Assembly (NCBI GenBank): GCA_003506735.1
Contig: DNYS01000019.1
Span: 1-5,172 of the forward strand
Length of the DNA stretch: 5,172 nucleotides
Direction: 5' to 3'
Origin: Nitrospinota bacterium
GTDB lineage: Bacteria > UBA8248
The position numbers were made by a program, and so were the translations under genes. Positions 1 to 5,149 of this stretch are shown here, one piece after another. How positions within the stretch are numbered: position 1 is the stretch's first letter; each line of letters begins with the position of its first letter. The notes beneath the pieces were generated by a model, which was given only the letters and a program-made list of their open reading frames with translations, did no database searches and had not been told where the DNA came from.

Positions 1-250
1 TAGGGAAGAAGACTAGCTGTACAACAATAGAGCTCGCCCGCGTCGATTATTTCAATATTTTCTATTACAGTAATCCCTCCCCCGCGTGGTAATTGAACGC
101 ATCTCGCTTGCGGCCCCGCGCAACCCCTTCTCCGCCCCCATTCCCCCCAAGGCCCTCTTCTGATATTCTCTGGAAAATTTTTTGCCGGTCACGCTTTCTA
201 CTCACTCGATGCATCCAAGCGAAGATGTCTTTTCAAAAAGGAGTTGCGGA
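1..250. other. Upstream non-coding region of the cyclophilin gene
   Basis: No convincing gene is visible here on either strand. The first 80 nt contain an AT-rich stretch (about 45-75) inside otherwise GC-rich DNA, which could hold a promoter, but I cannot pair a good -35 with a good -10. A short inverted repeat (TTGCG at 108-112 and CGCAA at 119-123, 6-nt loop) has no following T-run, so it is not a standard intrinsic terminator. The frame of the downstream gene stays open to a TTG at 182. The residues it would add do not look like a cyclophilin, and the better start is at 251. Confidence 0.5.
239..243 (+). promoter_or_regulatory. Ribosome binding site deciding the cyclophilin start
   Basis: AGGAG, preceded by an A-run, sits 7 nt before ATG 251. 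It decides for 251 over the in-frame TTG at 182 and the in-frame ATG at 209, and it places the first beta strand of the cyclophilin fold directly after the initiator. Confidence 0.8.
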
Positions 251-748
251 ATGTCTTTAACGGTAGTGATCTCAACAAATAAAGGCGATATCAGCCTCGA
301 TCTGTTTCCCGAACAGACCCCCGTTACAACCGCGAATTTTATCAATTTGGCCCAGCGCGGCTATTACGACGGCCTTCAATTTCACCGGGTGATCGATAAT
401 TTCATGATCCAGGGCGGGTGCCCCCTCGGAACGGGCACGGGCGGACCCGGCTATACCTTCGAGGACGAGTGCACCCCCGATCTCACCCACGACGGCCCCG
501 GGACTCTCTCCATGGCCAACGCGGGCCCCAACACAAACGGCTCTCAGTTTTTCATCACCCACGCCGCTACCGGCTGGCTTGACGGAAAACATACCGTCTT
601 CGGGCGTGTGACCGAGGGCATACGGGTGGTGAACAAGATCGAGAAGGGCGATGCCATCGAGAAAATTACTTTCGAAGGAGATGTAAACGCCTTGCTCGAT
701 TCACAGAGCGACAACATCGAGAGCTGGAACGCCGCGCTCGACGGATAG
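251..748 (+). CDS. ppiB: Peptidyl-prolyl cis-trans isomerase, cyclophilin type (PpiB-like)
   Basis: This is a 165-residue single-domain cyclophilin that catalyses cis-trans isomerisation of Xaa-Pro bonds during protein folding. No signal peptide is present, so it should be cytosolic like E. coli PpiB, which has almost the same length. Family motifs appear in order: [13 protein letters not shown] (43-55), [12 protein letters not shown] (61-72), [16 protein letters not shown] (86-101) and [10 protein letters not shown] (109-118). Aligned to human cyclophilin A with a constant offset, the active-site set is complete: R46, F51, M52, Q54, A89, F101, W109, L110 and H114. The protein should therefore be active. 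The insert around residues 59-82 is of the short bacterial kind. The ABM-fold gene follows after 32 nt on the same strand, so co-transcription is likely, but no functional link is known to me. The family call is secure; the symbol is by resemblance. Confidence 0.96.
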   Translation: MSLTVVISTNKGDISLDLFPEQTPVTTANFINLAQRGYYDGLQFHRVIDNFMIQGGCPLGTGTGGPGYTFEDECTPDLTHDGPGTLSMANAGPNTNGSQFFITHAATGWLDGKHTVFGRVTEGIRVVNKIEKGDAIEKITFEGDVNALLDSQSDNIESWNAALDG

Positions 749-780
749 CCCCCCAATTTCGAAATTTCCGGAGACTCCCA

Positions 781-1089
781 ATGGCCGATGACCAAGTATT
801 CATATTCGCCTCCCTCAAACCCCGAGCCGGAAAAGAGGCCGGCGCCGAAACCCTCCTCCGCGGGATGTGCGCCCCCTCCAGGGCCGAGGAGGGCTGTGTC
901 TTCTACAACCTCTACACGCCCCGAGATGGAAGCGGCACCTTCCACTTCTTCGAGTGCTGGCGCGATCAAGCCGCCCTGGACGCCCACCGCGAGATGCCCC
1001 ACTACAAGAATTTTCGCGAAAACCTGGGCGATTTGATGGACGGGCCGCCCGAGGCCCACTTTTTGCGAGCGGTGGAATTCGAATCCTAG
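781..1089 (+). CDS. ABM-fold (antibiotic biosynthesis monooxygenase domain) small protein, putative quinol monooxygenase-like
   Basis: This 102-residue protein has the pattern of the ABM dimeric alpha-beta barrel family, which includes YgiN-type quinol monooxygenases, ActVA-Orf6 and haem-degrading IsdG relatives. Visible signs are the first strand (5-12) followed by a PRAGKE turn, the SRAEEGCVFYNLY segment (33-45), the strand FHFFECW (54-60) and the helix with DAHREMPHYK (67-76). The two histidines, H69 and H74, lie where the family often has LxxHxxxxH. The fold has almost no universal catalytic residues, so substrate and even enzymatic activity cannot be read from sequence. CGGAG (769-773) lies 7 nt before the ATG. 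It probably sits in an operon with the cyclophilin. An overlapping ATG in another frame at 788 is only a shadow. Family assignment is good, function open. Confidence 0.85.
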   Translation: MADDQVFIFASLKPRAGKEAGAETLLRGMCAPSRAEEGCVFYNLYTPRDGSGTFHFFECWRDQAALDAHREMPHYKNFRENLGDLMDGPPEAHFLRAVEFES

Positions 1090-1138
1090 GGGACCCTCGC
1101 CCCCTCACCCGGGACAATTCTCAGAAATTCGAAGGGGC

Positions 1139-1163
1139 CGATCCTCAAGTAGGATCGAGGATC
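1139..1163 (+). other. Stem-loop with two alternative 3' arms between the ABM and TPR genes
   Basis: CGATCCT (1139-1145) pairs perfectly with AGGATCG (1151-1157) around a 5-nt loop. A second AGGATC follows at 1158-1163, and the same 5' arm could pair with it instead. No T-run follows, so this is not a typical intrinsic terminator. It ends 17 nt before the GTG start of the TPR gene, a position from which RNA structure could affect translation. The repeat is plainly visible; any role is inference. Confidence 0.5.
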
Positions 1164-1180
1164 CGGCGAAACGGGGGTTA

Positions 1181-1651
1181 GTGCGAAATTACCAGTTTAA
1201 AATGGCCAAACAACTCATGGAGCACGGCGACGAAGACGCGGCCCGTATCGCGCTTCACAATGCGCTTGAATCCGAGCCCGACGCCGCGTCCCAGAGCGCG
1301 GCGGCCGCGGAATTTTTCATGGAGATGGGGCGGGCCGATTTGGCGGAAGCCGAATATGGCTTCGCGCTCGCGGAGGACCCCAACAACGTCCATTATTTCA
1401 ACCGCCTCGGGCTTGCATTTCGCCGGCAGAAAAAATACAAAGATGCTATCGCCAACTTCCGGAAAGCCATCACGGTCGTGCCCGATGACGCTGTAATTTA
1501 CTTTAACTTGGCAATCGCCCTGGCCGAAAGCAAGGATTACAACCAGTCCATCGGCACCCTCCGCCGCGCTCTTGTCCTCGAGCCCCATTTTTCGCATGCC
1601 GAGAAACTCCTCAACACATTGCAGAAAAAAACCGGACAACTCCCCTCTTAG
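1181..1651 (+). CDS. Tetratricopeptide repeat (TPR) protein
   Basis: The 156-residue product is almost entirely made of about four consecutive 34-residue TPR units: roughly 2-35 (degenerate), 36-69, 70-103 and 104-137, followed by a short helix to the end. The third and fourth are clearest, with the YFNRLGLAF...YKDAIANFRKAI and YFNLAIALAES...QSIGTLRRAL patterns and a PDD or EP turn closing each unit. Such arrays form a helical solenoid that binds partner proteins. There is no signal peptide, membrane segment or second domain, so a cytosolic adaptor is likely, but no partner can be named. The chosen start is GTG 1181, with a G-run at 1173-1177 only 3 nt upstream. The in-frame ATG at 1202 lacks any Shine-Dalgarno sequence and would cut into repeat 1, so the start is moderately sure. 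Confidence 0.88.
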   Translation: MRNYQFKMAKQLMEHGDEDAARIALHNALESEPDAASQSAAAAEFFMEMGRADLAEAEYGFALAEDPNNVHYFNRLGLAFRRQKKYKDAIANFRKAITVVPDDAVIYFNLAIALAESKDYNQSIGTLRRALVLEPHFSHAEKLLNTLQKKTGQLPS

Positions 1652-1673
1652 GGCCTCCACCTGGAAGCCATTT

Positions 1674-1698
1674 CATAACCCCAACCTGAGTTGTTATG
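1674..1698 (+). other. Imperfect stem-loop downstream of the TPR gene
   Basis: CATAA (1674-1678) pairs with TTATG (1694-1698), and CAAC (1682-1685) pairs with GTTG (1690-1693). This leaves a CCC bulge and a CTGA loop, nine pairs in all. It begins 22 nt after the TPR stop codon. There is no T-run behind it, so it may be a 3' end stabiliser or weak terminator rather than a standard intrinsic terminator. Confidence 0.35.
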
Positions 1699-1706
1699 CT
1701 GTGGTC

Positions 1707-1721
1707 CTCCTCCAGGAGGAG
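1707..1721 (+). other. 15-nt palindrome containing a strong Shine-Dalgarno sequence
   Basis: CTCCTCC, a central A and GGAGGAG form a perfect inverted repeat. The right half holds AGGAGGA (1714-1720), a near-ideal ribosome binding sequence. An 8-codon reading frame starts at GTG 1729, 8 nt later, and stops with TAG at 1753-1755. As RNA, the left arm would hide the Shine-Dalgarno sequence. This could be a chance arrangement; no peptide family is recognisable. Confidence 0.3.
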
Positions 1722-1811
1722 TGCAGCCGTGGCGTGGCGGGGCCCCCCCGAATAGCAGTGGTGGCCGCTCCAGCCCCGGCAAAGTGAAAATCATTTTAAG
1801 ATCGCCTTTCT

Positions 1812-1817
1812 TATAAT
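1812..1817 (+). promoter_or_regulatory. Candidate -10 hexamer upstream of the acyl-CoA synthetase gene
   Basis: An exact TATAAT lies in a short AT-rich patch, 102 nt before the GTG start at 1920. No good -35 hexamer is found 16-18 nt upstream; the nearest TTGACA-like sequence, GTGAAA at 1784-1789, is 22 nt away. A promoter is plausible because the gene follows a 268-nt gap, but only the hexamer supports it. Confidence 0.3.
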
Positions 1818-1832
1818 TGCGGCGCAGGGAAT

Positions 1833-1890
1833 CCGCGGCCTGTGGCCGGGCTCAAGAAATGGGAATCGGCACCCCGCCGGCTGCGCGGGG
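1833..1890 (+). other. Two GC-rich stem-loops in the leader of the acyl-CoA synthetase gene
   Basis: The first is CGGCC (1836-1840), a TGT loop, and GGCCG (1844-1848), extended by CC (1833-1834) and GG (1849-1850) across a one-base bulge. The second is CCCCGC (1872-1877) with GCGGGG (1885-1890) around a 7-nt loop. Both lie between the candidate -10 hexamer and the ribosome binding site, the second ending 16 nt before it. They match no riboswitch class I recognise. GC-rich DNA produces such pairs easily, so function is uncertain. Confidence 0.35.
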
Positions 1891-1906
1891 GGGATATTCT
1901 TTTCAT

Positions 1907-1911
1907 AGGGG
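1907..1911 (+). promoter_or_regulatory. Ribosome binding site supporting a GTG start
   Basis: AGGGG lies 8 nt before GTG 1920. It supports this rare start codon, which is also the position giving the usual full length for the family. Confidence 0.7.
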
Positions 1912-1919
1912 AATAAAAA

Positions 1920-3806
1920 GTGGCTGCGAATTATTCGGAAGTCTACAGGCGCTCCCTGGATGACCCCCAAGCCTTTTGGGCGGAGGCGGCCGGGGAACTG
2001 CACTGGCACCGGAAATGGGAAAAAGTGTTCGACGATTCCAACCCGCCTTTTTACCGGTGGTTTACGGGCGGCGAGGTGAACACCTGCTACAACGCGCTTG
2101 ACCGCCACGTCGAGAACGGCCGGGCTGGGCAACTCGCCTTGATCTACGACAGCCCCATCACGGGGGCCGTCAAAAAGTTCACCTACCGCGAATTGCGGGA
2201 CGAGGTGGCCCTTTTCGCCGGGGCGCTGTCGGCGCAGGGCGTCGTGCGGGGCGATCGGGTGATCATCTACATGCCGATGGTCCCCGAGGCGGCCATCGCG
2301 ATGCTGGCCTGCGCCCGGATCGGCGCGATCCACTCGGTGGTCTTCGGCGGCTTCGCCGCCAGCGAACTCGCCACCCGGATCGACGATGCAACGCCCAAGG
2401 TCATGATATCGGCCTCGTGCGGGATCGAGCCCTCCGGCATCGTGGCCTACAAGCCGCTTTTGGACGAAGCCATCCGCCTGTCGAGCAAGAAGCCAAATCG
2501 GTGCATTATTCTTCAAAGGCCCCAGCTCCGGGCGGAAATGGTCCCGGAGCGCGACGTGGACTGGACCGAGGCGATGGGCGGCGCCACACCCGCCGATTGC
2601 GTTCCGGTCGCCTCGACCGACCCCCTCTATATTCTTTACACCTCCGGAACCACGGGCGAGCCCAAGGGGATCGTCCGCGACAACGGCGGCCACATGGTCG
2701 CCCTCAAGTGGTCCATGAAATACGTGTACGGCGTCGAGCCGGGAGAGGTCTACTGGGCCGCTTCGGATGTGGGCTGGGTCGTTGGGCACTCGTATATCGT
2801 ATACGCCCCGCTCCTCCACGGGTGCACCACCATCCTCTTCGAGGGAAAACCCGTGGGCACACCGGACGCCGGGGTTTTCTGGCGGATCATTTCGGAACAT
2901 AAGGTATCGGTCCTGTTCACGGCGCCGACGGCCTTTCGGGCGATCAAGCGCGACGACCCCGATGGCGCGCTCATGAAAGACCACGATTTGAGCGGATTCC
3001 GGACCCTCTTTCTCGCGGGAGAGCGGTCGGACCCCGACACCCTCCAGTGGGCGGAAAAGCGGCTGGGGGTTCCCGTCATCGACCACTATTGGCAAACCGA
3101 AAGCGGCTGGCCCATGCTGGCGAATTGCTACGGCATCGAACCCCTTCCCGTGAAACACGGCTCTCCGACGAAACCCGTTCCGGGATGGGATTTCCATGTG
3201 CTGGACTCCGAGTGCCGGGAGGTCGAGCGGGGCCAGATGGGAGCCCTTTCGGTAAAGCTGCCTCTTCCGCCCGGTTCGCTGCCCACCCTGTGGAACGCGG
3301 ACGAGCGCTTCATCGACTCTTATCTCTCCGAGTATCCGGGATACTACAAGACCGCCGATGCCGGATACATAGACGATGACGGTTATCTTTATGTCATGTC
3401 CCGGACAGACGACATCATCAATGTGGCCGGACACCGCTTATCGACCGGCGCGATGGAGGAGGTCTTGGCCTCCCATCCCGATGTCGCCGAGTGCGCCGTT
3501 ATTGGTATGCGGGACGATTTCAAGGGCCAGCTTCCGCTCGGCTTTTTGGTCCTGAACGCAGGGATCAATCGCGGAGCCGGGGAGGTCGAAGACGAGGCCG
3601 TGCAGCTTGTGCGCGATAAAATCGGTCCGGTGGCCTCCTTCAAGCAGGCCATCGTCGTCCAGCGATTGCCTAAGACGCGCTCGGGCAAGATATTGCGAAG
3701 CTCCATGGCGAAAATTGTGGACGGAGAAGAATACAAGACCCCCGCGACCATCGAGGATCCGGCCGTTCTTTCCGAAATATCCGAAGCGGTAAAAGGATTG
3801 AGGTAG
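1920..3806 (+). CDS. prpE: Propionyl-CoA synthetase / short-chain acyl-CoA synthetase (PrpE/ACSS3-type, AMP-forming)
   Basis: This full-length 628-residue enzyme of the AMP-forming acetyl-CoA synthetase family joins a short-chain acid, ATP and CoA to give acyl-CoA, AMP and pyrophosphate. An acetyl-CoA-synthetase N-terminal region (about 5-60) precedes the large AMP-binding domain (about 75-500) and the mobile C-terminal domain. Key motifs are the phosphate loop [11 protein letters not shown] (240-250), [18 protein letters not shown] (282-299), LAGER (365-369), the acyl-pocket and adenine motif YWQTESGWP (390-398), the ribose-binding Asp at 480, the hinge [13 protein letters not shown] (495-507) and the catalytic, potentially acetylated lysine K590 in PKTRSGK. 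The length and the [15 protein letters not shown] and LPPG signatures match PrpE/ACSS3 rather than Acs (about 650 residues). The Trp of WQTE, which limits chain length in Acs, is kept. Propionate is the likely substrate and acetate a possible one. No prpBCD or methylmalonyl-CoA genes are in the window, so the pathway is unknown. Confidence 0.93.
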   Translation: MAANYSEVYRRSLDDPQAFWAEAAGELHWHRKWEKVFDDSNPPFYRWFTGGEVNTCYNALDRHVENGRAGQLALIYDSPITGAVKKFTYRELRDEVALFAGALSAQGVVRGDRVIIYMPMVPEAAIAMLACARIGAIHSVVFGGFAASELATRIDDATPKVMISASCGIEPSGIVAYKPLLDEAIRLSSKKPNRCIILQRPQLRAEMVPERDVDWTEAMGGATPADCVPVASTDPLYILYTSGTTGEPKGIVRDNGGHMVALKWSMKYVYGVEPGEVYWAASDVGWVVGHSYIVYAPLLHGCTTILFEGKPVGTPDAGVFWRIISEHKVSVLFTAPTAFRAIKRDDPDGALMKDHDLSGFRTLFLAGERSDPDTLQWAEKRLGVPVIDHYWQTESGWPMLANCYGIEPLPVKHGSPTKPVPGWDFHVLDSECREVERGQMGALSVKLPLPPGSLPTLWNADERFIDSYLSEYPGYYKTADAGYIDDDGYLYVMSRTDDIINVAGHRLSTGAMEEVLASHPDVAECAVIGMRDDFKGQLPLGFLVLNAGINRGAGEVEDEAVQLVRDKIGPVASFKQAIVVQRLPKTRSGKILRSSMAKIVDGEEYKTPATIEDPAVLSEISEAVKGLR

Positions 3807-3826
3807 GATTCGGGCCGGCCGGAGGG

Positions 3827-3870
3827 TCCGATCGGAATGGGCCGGTTTGGATTGGGCCTTTGTGGAGCAA
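3827..3870. repeat. 44-nt direct repeat, copy 1
   Basis: Copy 1 begins with the 10-nt palindrome TCCGATCGGA and starts 20 nt after the prpE stop. Its first 32 nt are identical to copy 2. Three mismatches then fall within 3859-3862, and the last 8 nt (TGGAGCAA) match again. Part of it reads, in the transposase frame, as DWAFVEQ (3850-3870), so the copy either belongs to the transposase relic or abuts it. Confidence 0.85.
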
Positions 3871-4244
3871 TATGTACGGCGGCACCGGAGCGAGGCGGGA
3901 GGGCTATTCGCCACCGGTTTCATAAGAACCACGCCTGAACGCATCTTCGGCCATCCGGACCCGGACAAGATTTTCACGTCCTACATTGAGCGCCAGAATC
4001 TCACGATGCGGATGCAAATGCGGCGGCTCACTCGGCTAACGAATGCCTTTTCAAAGAAGCCGGAAAACTTACAGGCGCGCTGGCACTCCATTTCGCATGG
4101 CATAATATCTTGTGGGTACATCAGACATTGAAAGTTGCCCCCGCGATGAAGGCGGGGATTTCGGATCATGTTTGGAGGATGGAAGAATTGATGATTTCAA
4201 ATTTAGGTGCCCCCCTGATTCACCTGAAAAAAAATGCCAATTAA
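3850..4244 (+). pseudogene. IS1-family transposase relic (3' third, frameshifted)
   Basis: The translation carries the C-terminal signature of IS1-family DDE transposases. [13 protein letters not shown] (codons 3976-4014) and [10 protein letters not shown] (4030-4059) resemble the InsB IERHNL and FSKS region; the Glu at 3988-3990 is probably the third catalytic acid. After codon 4066 the homology moves to the -1 frame: [10 protein letters not shown], then [19 protein letters not shown] and MEEL up to 4190, where recognisable similarity ends. That frame closes with TAA at 4242-4244. Upstream, MYGGTG...YSPP (3872-3916) lies in a third frame and DWAFVEQ (3850-3870) in the first, indicating a one-base gain near 3871 and a compensating loss near 3917-3925. 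The N-terminal DNA-binding part and the first catalytic residues are absent, and prpE ends just upstream. This is a dead fragment. The family call is strong; the exact left edge is uncertain. Confidence 0.85.
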
Positions 4245-4602
4245 ATTCGCTGTCGATGATGCACAAAATATGGTTTTCGCTGTTGGAAGCGGCACCGTTA
4301 CGACACAGGAAATTATTGCGACCCAGAGGGAAATAAACGCGCCAGATTTCAGGGGACGCTTATACAACCGGCTTGTGGATTTTAGGAACGTGACGGGCCT
4401 ACAGGTTTCAAATGAAGAGACCGCTACAATCGCACACCATCAGGATGCAAATGAATTACCAGAGAAGATAGCGGTGGTGACCAACGCGGACTTGCATTTC
4501 GGATTAGCAAGAATGGTGAAAGGGCAAACTCGGAAAGATGTAATGAGAATCTTTCGGGATATGGAAAAAGCCAGGAAATGGCTCGGCCTTCCACCTTTTT
4601 GA
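4234..4602 (+). CDS. Small SpoIIAA/STAS-SEC14-like protein of unknown function
   Basis: The 122-residue product resembles small bacterial proteins of the SpoIIAA-like/STAS fold. It opens with MPIKFAVDD, has the hairpin GSGTVTTQEI (18-27), the central strand RLVDFRNVTGLQVS (46-59), the conserved IAVVTNADLHFGLARM (79-94), and a closing helix MRIFRDMEKARKWLGL (104-119). No signal peptide or membrane segment is seen, so it is probably cytosolic. Related proteins are mostly uncharacterised, so no reaction or partner is claimed. ATG 4234 is the first start after an in-frame TGA at 4225. There is no Shine-Dalgarno sequence, only an A-run. The gene overlaps the end of the transposase reading frame by 11 nt. 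Its GC content is clearly lower than that of the cyclophilin or prpE genes and it uses AGA and AGG codons, suggesting transfer. It is intact and complete-looking. The family resemblance is from memory of pattern, not a search. Confidence 0.7.
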   Translation: MPIKFAVDDAQNMVFAVGSGTVTTQEIIATQREINAPDFRGRLYNRLVDFRNVTGLQVSNEETATIAHHQDANELPEKIAVVTNADLHFGLARMVKGQTRKDVMRIFRDMEKARKWLGLPPF

Positions 4603-4656
4603 GCGAAGTGGGAAATCAAATTAGGACACCACCATTTTTTAAATAATTAAAATAAT
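4603..4656. other. AT-rich spacer after the STAS-like gene
   Basis: This spacer contains TTAGGACACCACC (4620-4632), then a T-run and an AT-only stretch. There is no hairpin before the T-run, so an intrinsic terminator is not supported. The GGACACCACC string recalls flanks of REP-associated or IS200-like elements that I have seen in other genomes, but this is only an impression. Confidence 0.3.
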
Positions 4657-4700
4657 TCCGATCGGAATGGGCCGGTTTGGATTGGGCCGGTCTGGAGCAA
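4657..4700. repeat. 44-nt direct repeat, copy 2, with internal 15-nt tandem repeat
   Basis: Copy 2 starts exactly 830 nt after copy 1, with the same palindrome TCCGATCGGA, and has 41 of 44 bases identical. It also contains two adjacent 15-nt units (4668-4682 and 4683-4697) of the form TGGGCCGGTYTGGAK that differ at two positions. In copy 1 the second unit is more diverged. Outside these 44 nt the two loci show no similarity. Confidence 0.85.
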
Positions 4701-4745
4701 AAGGGATTTTCATGCGGCGCGCGGAGCCGGCGGGCCGACGGCCTT

Positions 4746-4773
4746 TATTCGACGAACTCTATTCGACGAGCTC
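4746..4773. repeat. 14-nt tandem duplication at the end of the PilZ gene
   Basis: TATTCGACGAACTC (4746-4759) and TATTCGACGAGCTC (4760-4773) are adjacent and differ at one base. The duplication spans the stop codon of the PilZ gene (CTA on the + strand at 4759-4761), so one unit encodes the last residues and the other is downstream. Confidence 0.8.
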
Positions 4774-5136
4774 CTCCTCTCCGTTTATGAAAGCCATTAA
4801 AAGCGAGGAAAGGCGATCTCGATCATCCTCGGGAATATCGATCGATAGGCCCACCGACCAGGTCTTGGGGTCGGTACCGTTTTCTTCGACACGGACGACA
4901 CGGCCCTTCAGGTTGGCGAGAGAAACCCCATATACCTGAATGTCGCATCCGCATCTGTCGTCAACGGCCGGGCATTTGGTCAATTTGACCTTGAAGCCGC
5001 CCGTGCTGAAATCCTCGGGATGAAGCGGCCCATCGGCGAGTTCGGGCAAAAAAACGAGGAGTTCAACCGCCGGCGCTTCTTTGCCGGATGGGTAGGCGAA
5101 CCGAGTGAATTCACGTTTTTCTTCGTTCATTTGCAT
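4759..5136 (-). CDS. Single-domain PilZ protein, probable cyclic-di-GMP receptor
   Basis: This 125-residue protein is made of one PilZ domain, the beta-barrel that binds cyclic-di-GMP and alters partner proteins in motility, polysaccharide or biofilm control. The two ligand motifs are present: RxxxR as R8-EFT-R12 near the N terminus, and DxSxxG as D42-F-S44-TG-G47. Strands follow at about 66-84 (IQVYGVSLANLKGRVVRVE) and at WSVGLSID (93-100), then a C-terminal helix (103-118). With both motifs intact, ligand binding is likely. The segment 55-64 has three cysteines (C55, C62, C64), which is not a general PilZ feature. The start is uncertain: Met1 has AGGG only 4 nt upstream, while Met3 (ATG on the - strand at 5130-5128) has it at 10 nt; both leave the motifs intact. 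It is transcribed towards the repeat island, with no partner gene in view. Confidence 0.9.
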   Translation of the reverse strand: MQMNEEKREFTRFAYPSGKEAPAVELLVFLPELADGPLHPEDFSTGGFKVKLTKCPAVDDRCGCDIQVYGVSLANLKGRVVRVEENGTDPKTWSVGLSIDIPEDDRDRLSSLLMAFINGEEELVE

Positions 5137-5149
5137 GAATCCCTATTTA

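Noticed and set aside
182..250. N-terminal extension of the cyclophilin from TTG 182
   Set aside because: The extra 23 residues have no cyclophilin character or clear signal peptide, and a good Shine-Dalgarno sequence at 239-243 points to ATG 251.
1178..1660. 160-codon frame on the - strand opposite the TPR gene
   Set aside because: It is the antisense shadow of a gene with clear 34-residue repeats, and its own translation has no recognisable family.
1791..3434. Long open frame of 547 codons on the - strand opposite prpE
   Set aside because: It lies antisense to a full-length enzyme with all family motifs. Its translation is rich in Arg, Gly, His and Pro and matches no known fold. Long antisense frames are expected in GC-rich genes.
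3811..3836. GGCCGGCC and TCCGATCGGA palindromes after prpE as a terminator
   Set aside because: Neither is followed by a T-run, and the second belongs to the 44-nt direct repeat found also at 4657.
4054..4077. Programmed -1 frameshift in the transposase
   Set aside because: IS1 does use frameshifting, but between InsA and InsB near the N-terminal third. Here the shift is near the C terminus, there is no clear slippery heptamer, and other indels are present, so decay is the simpler reading.
4667..4939. 90-codon frame on the + strand over repeat copy 2 and the PilZ 3' end
   Set aside because: It runs antisense through the PilZ coding region and across non-coding repeat DNA, has low-complexity Ser and Arg content and no ribosome binding site.
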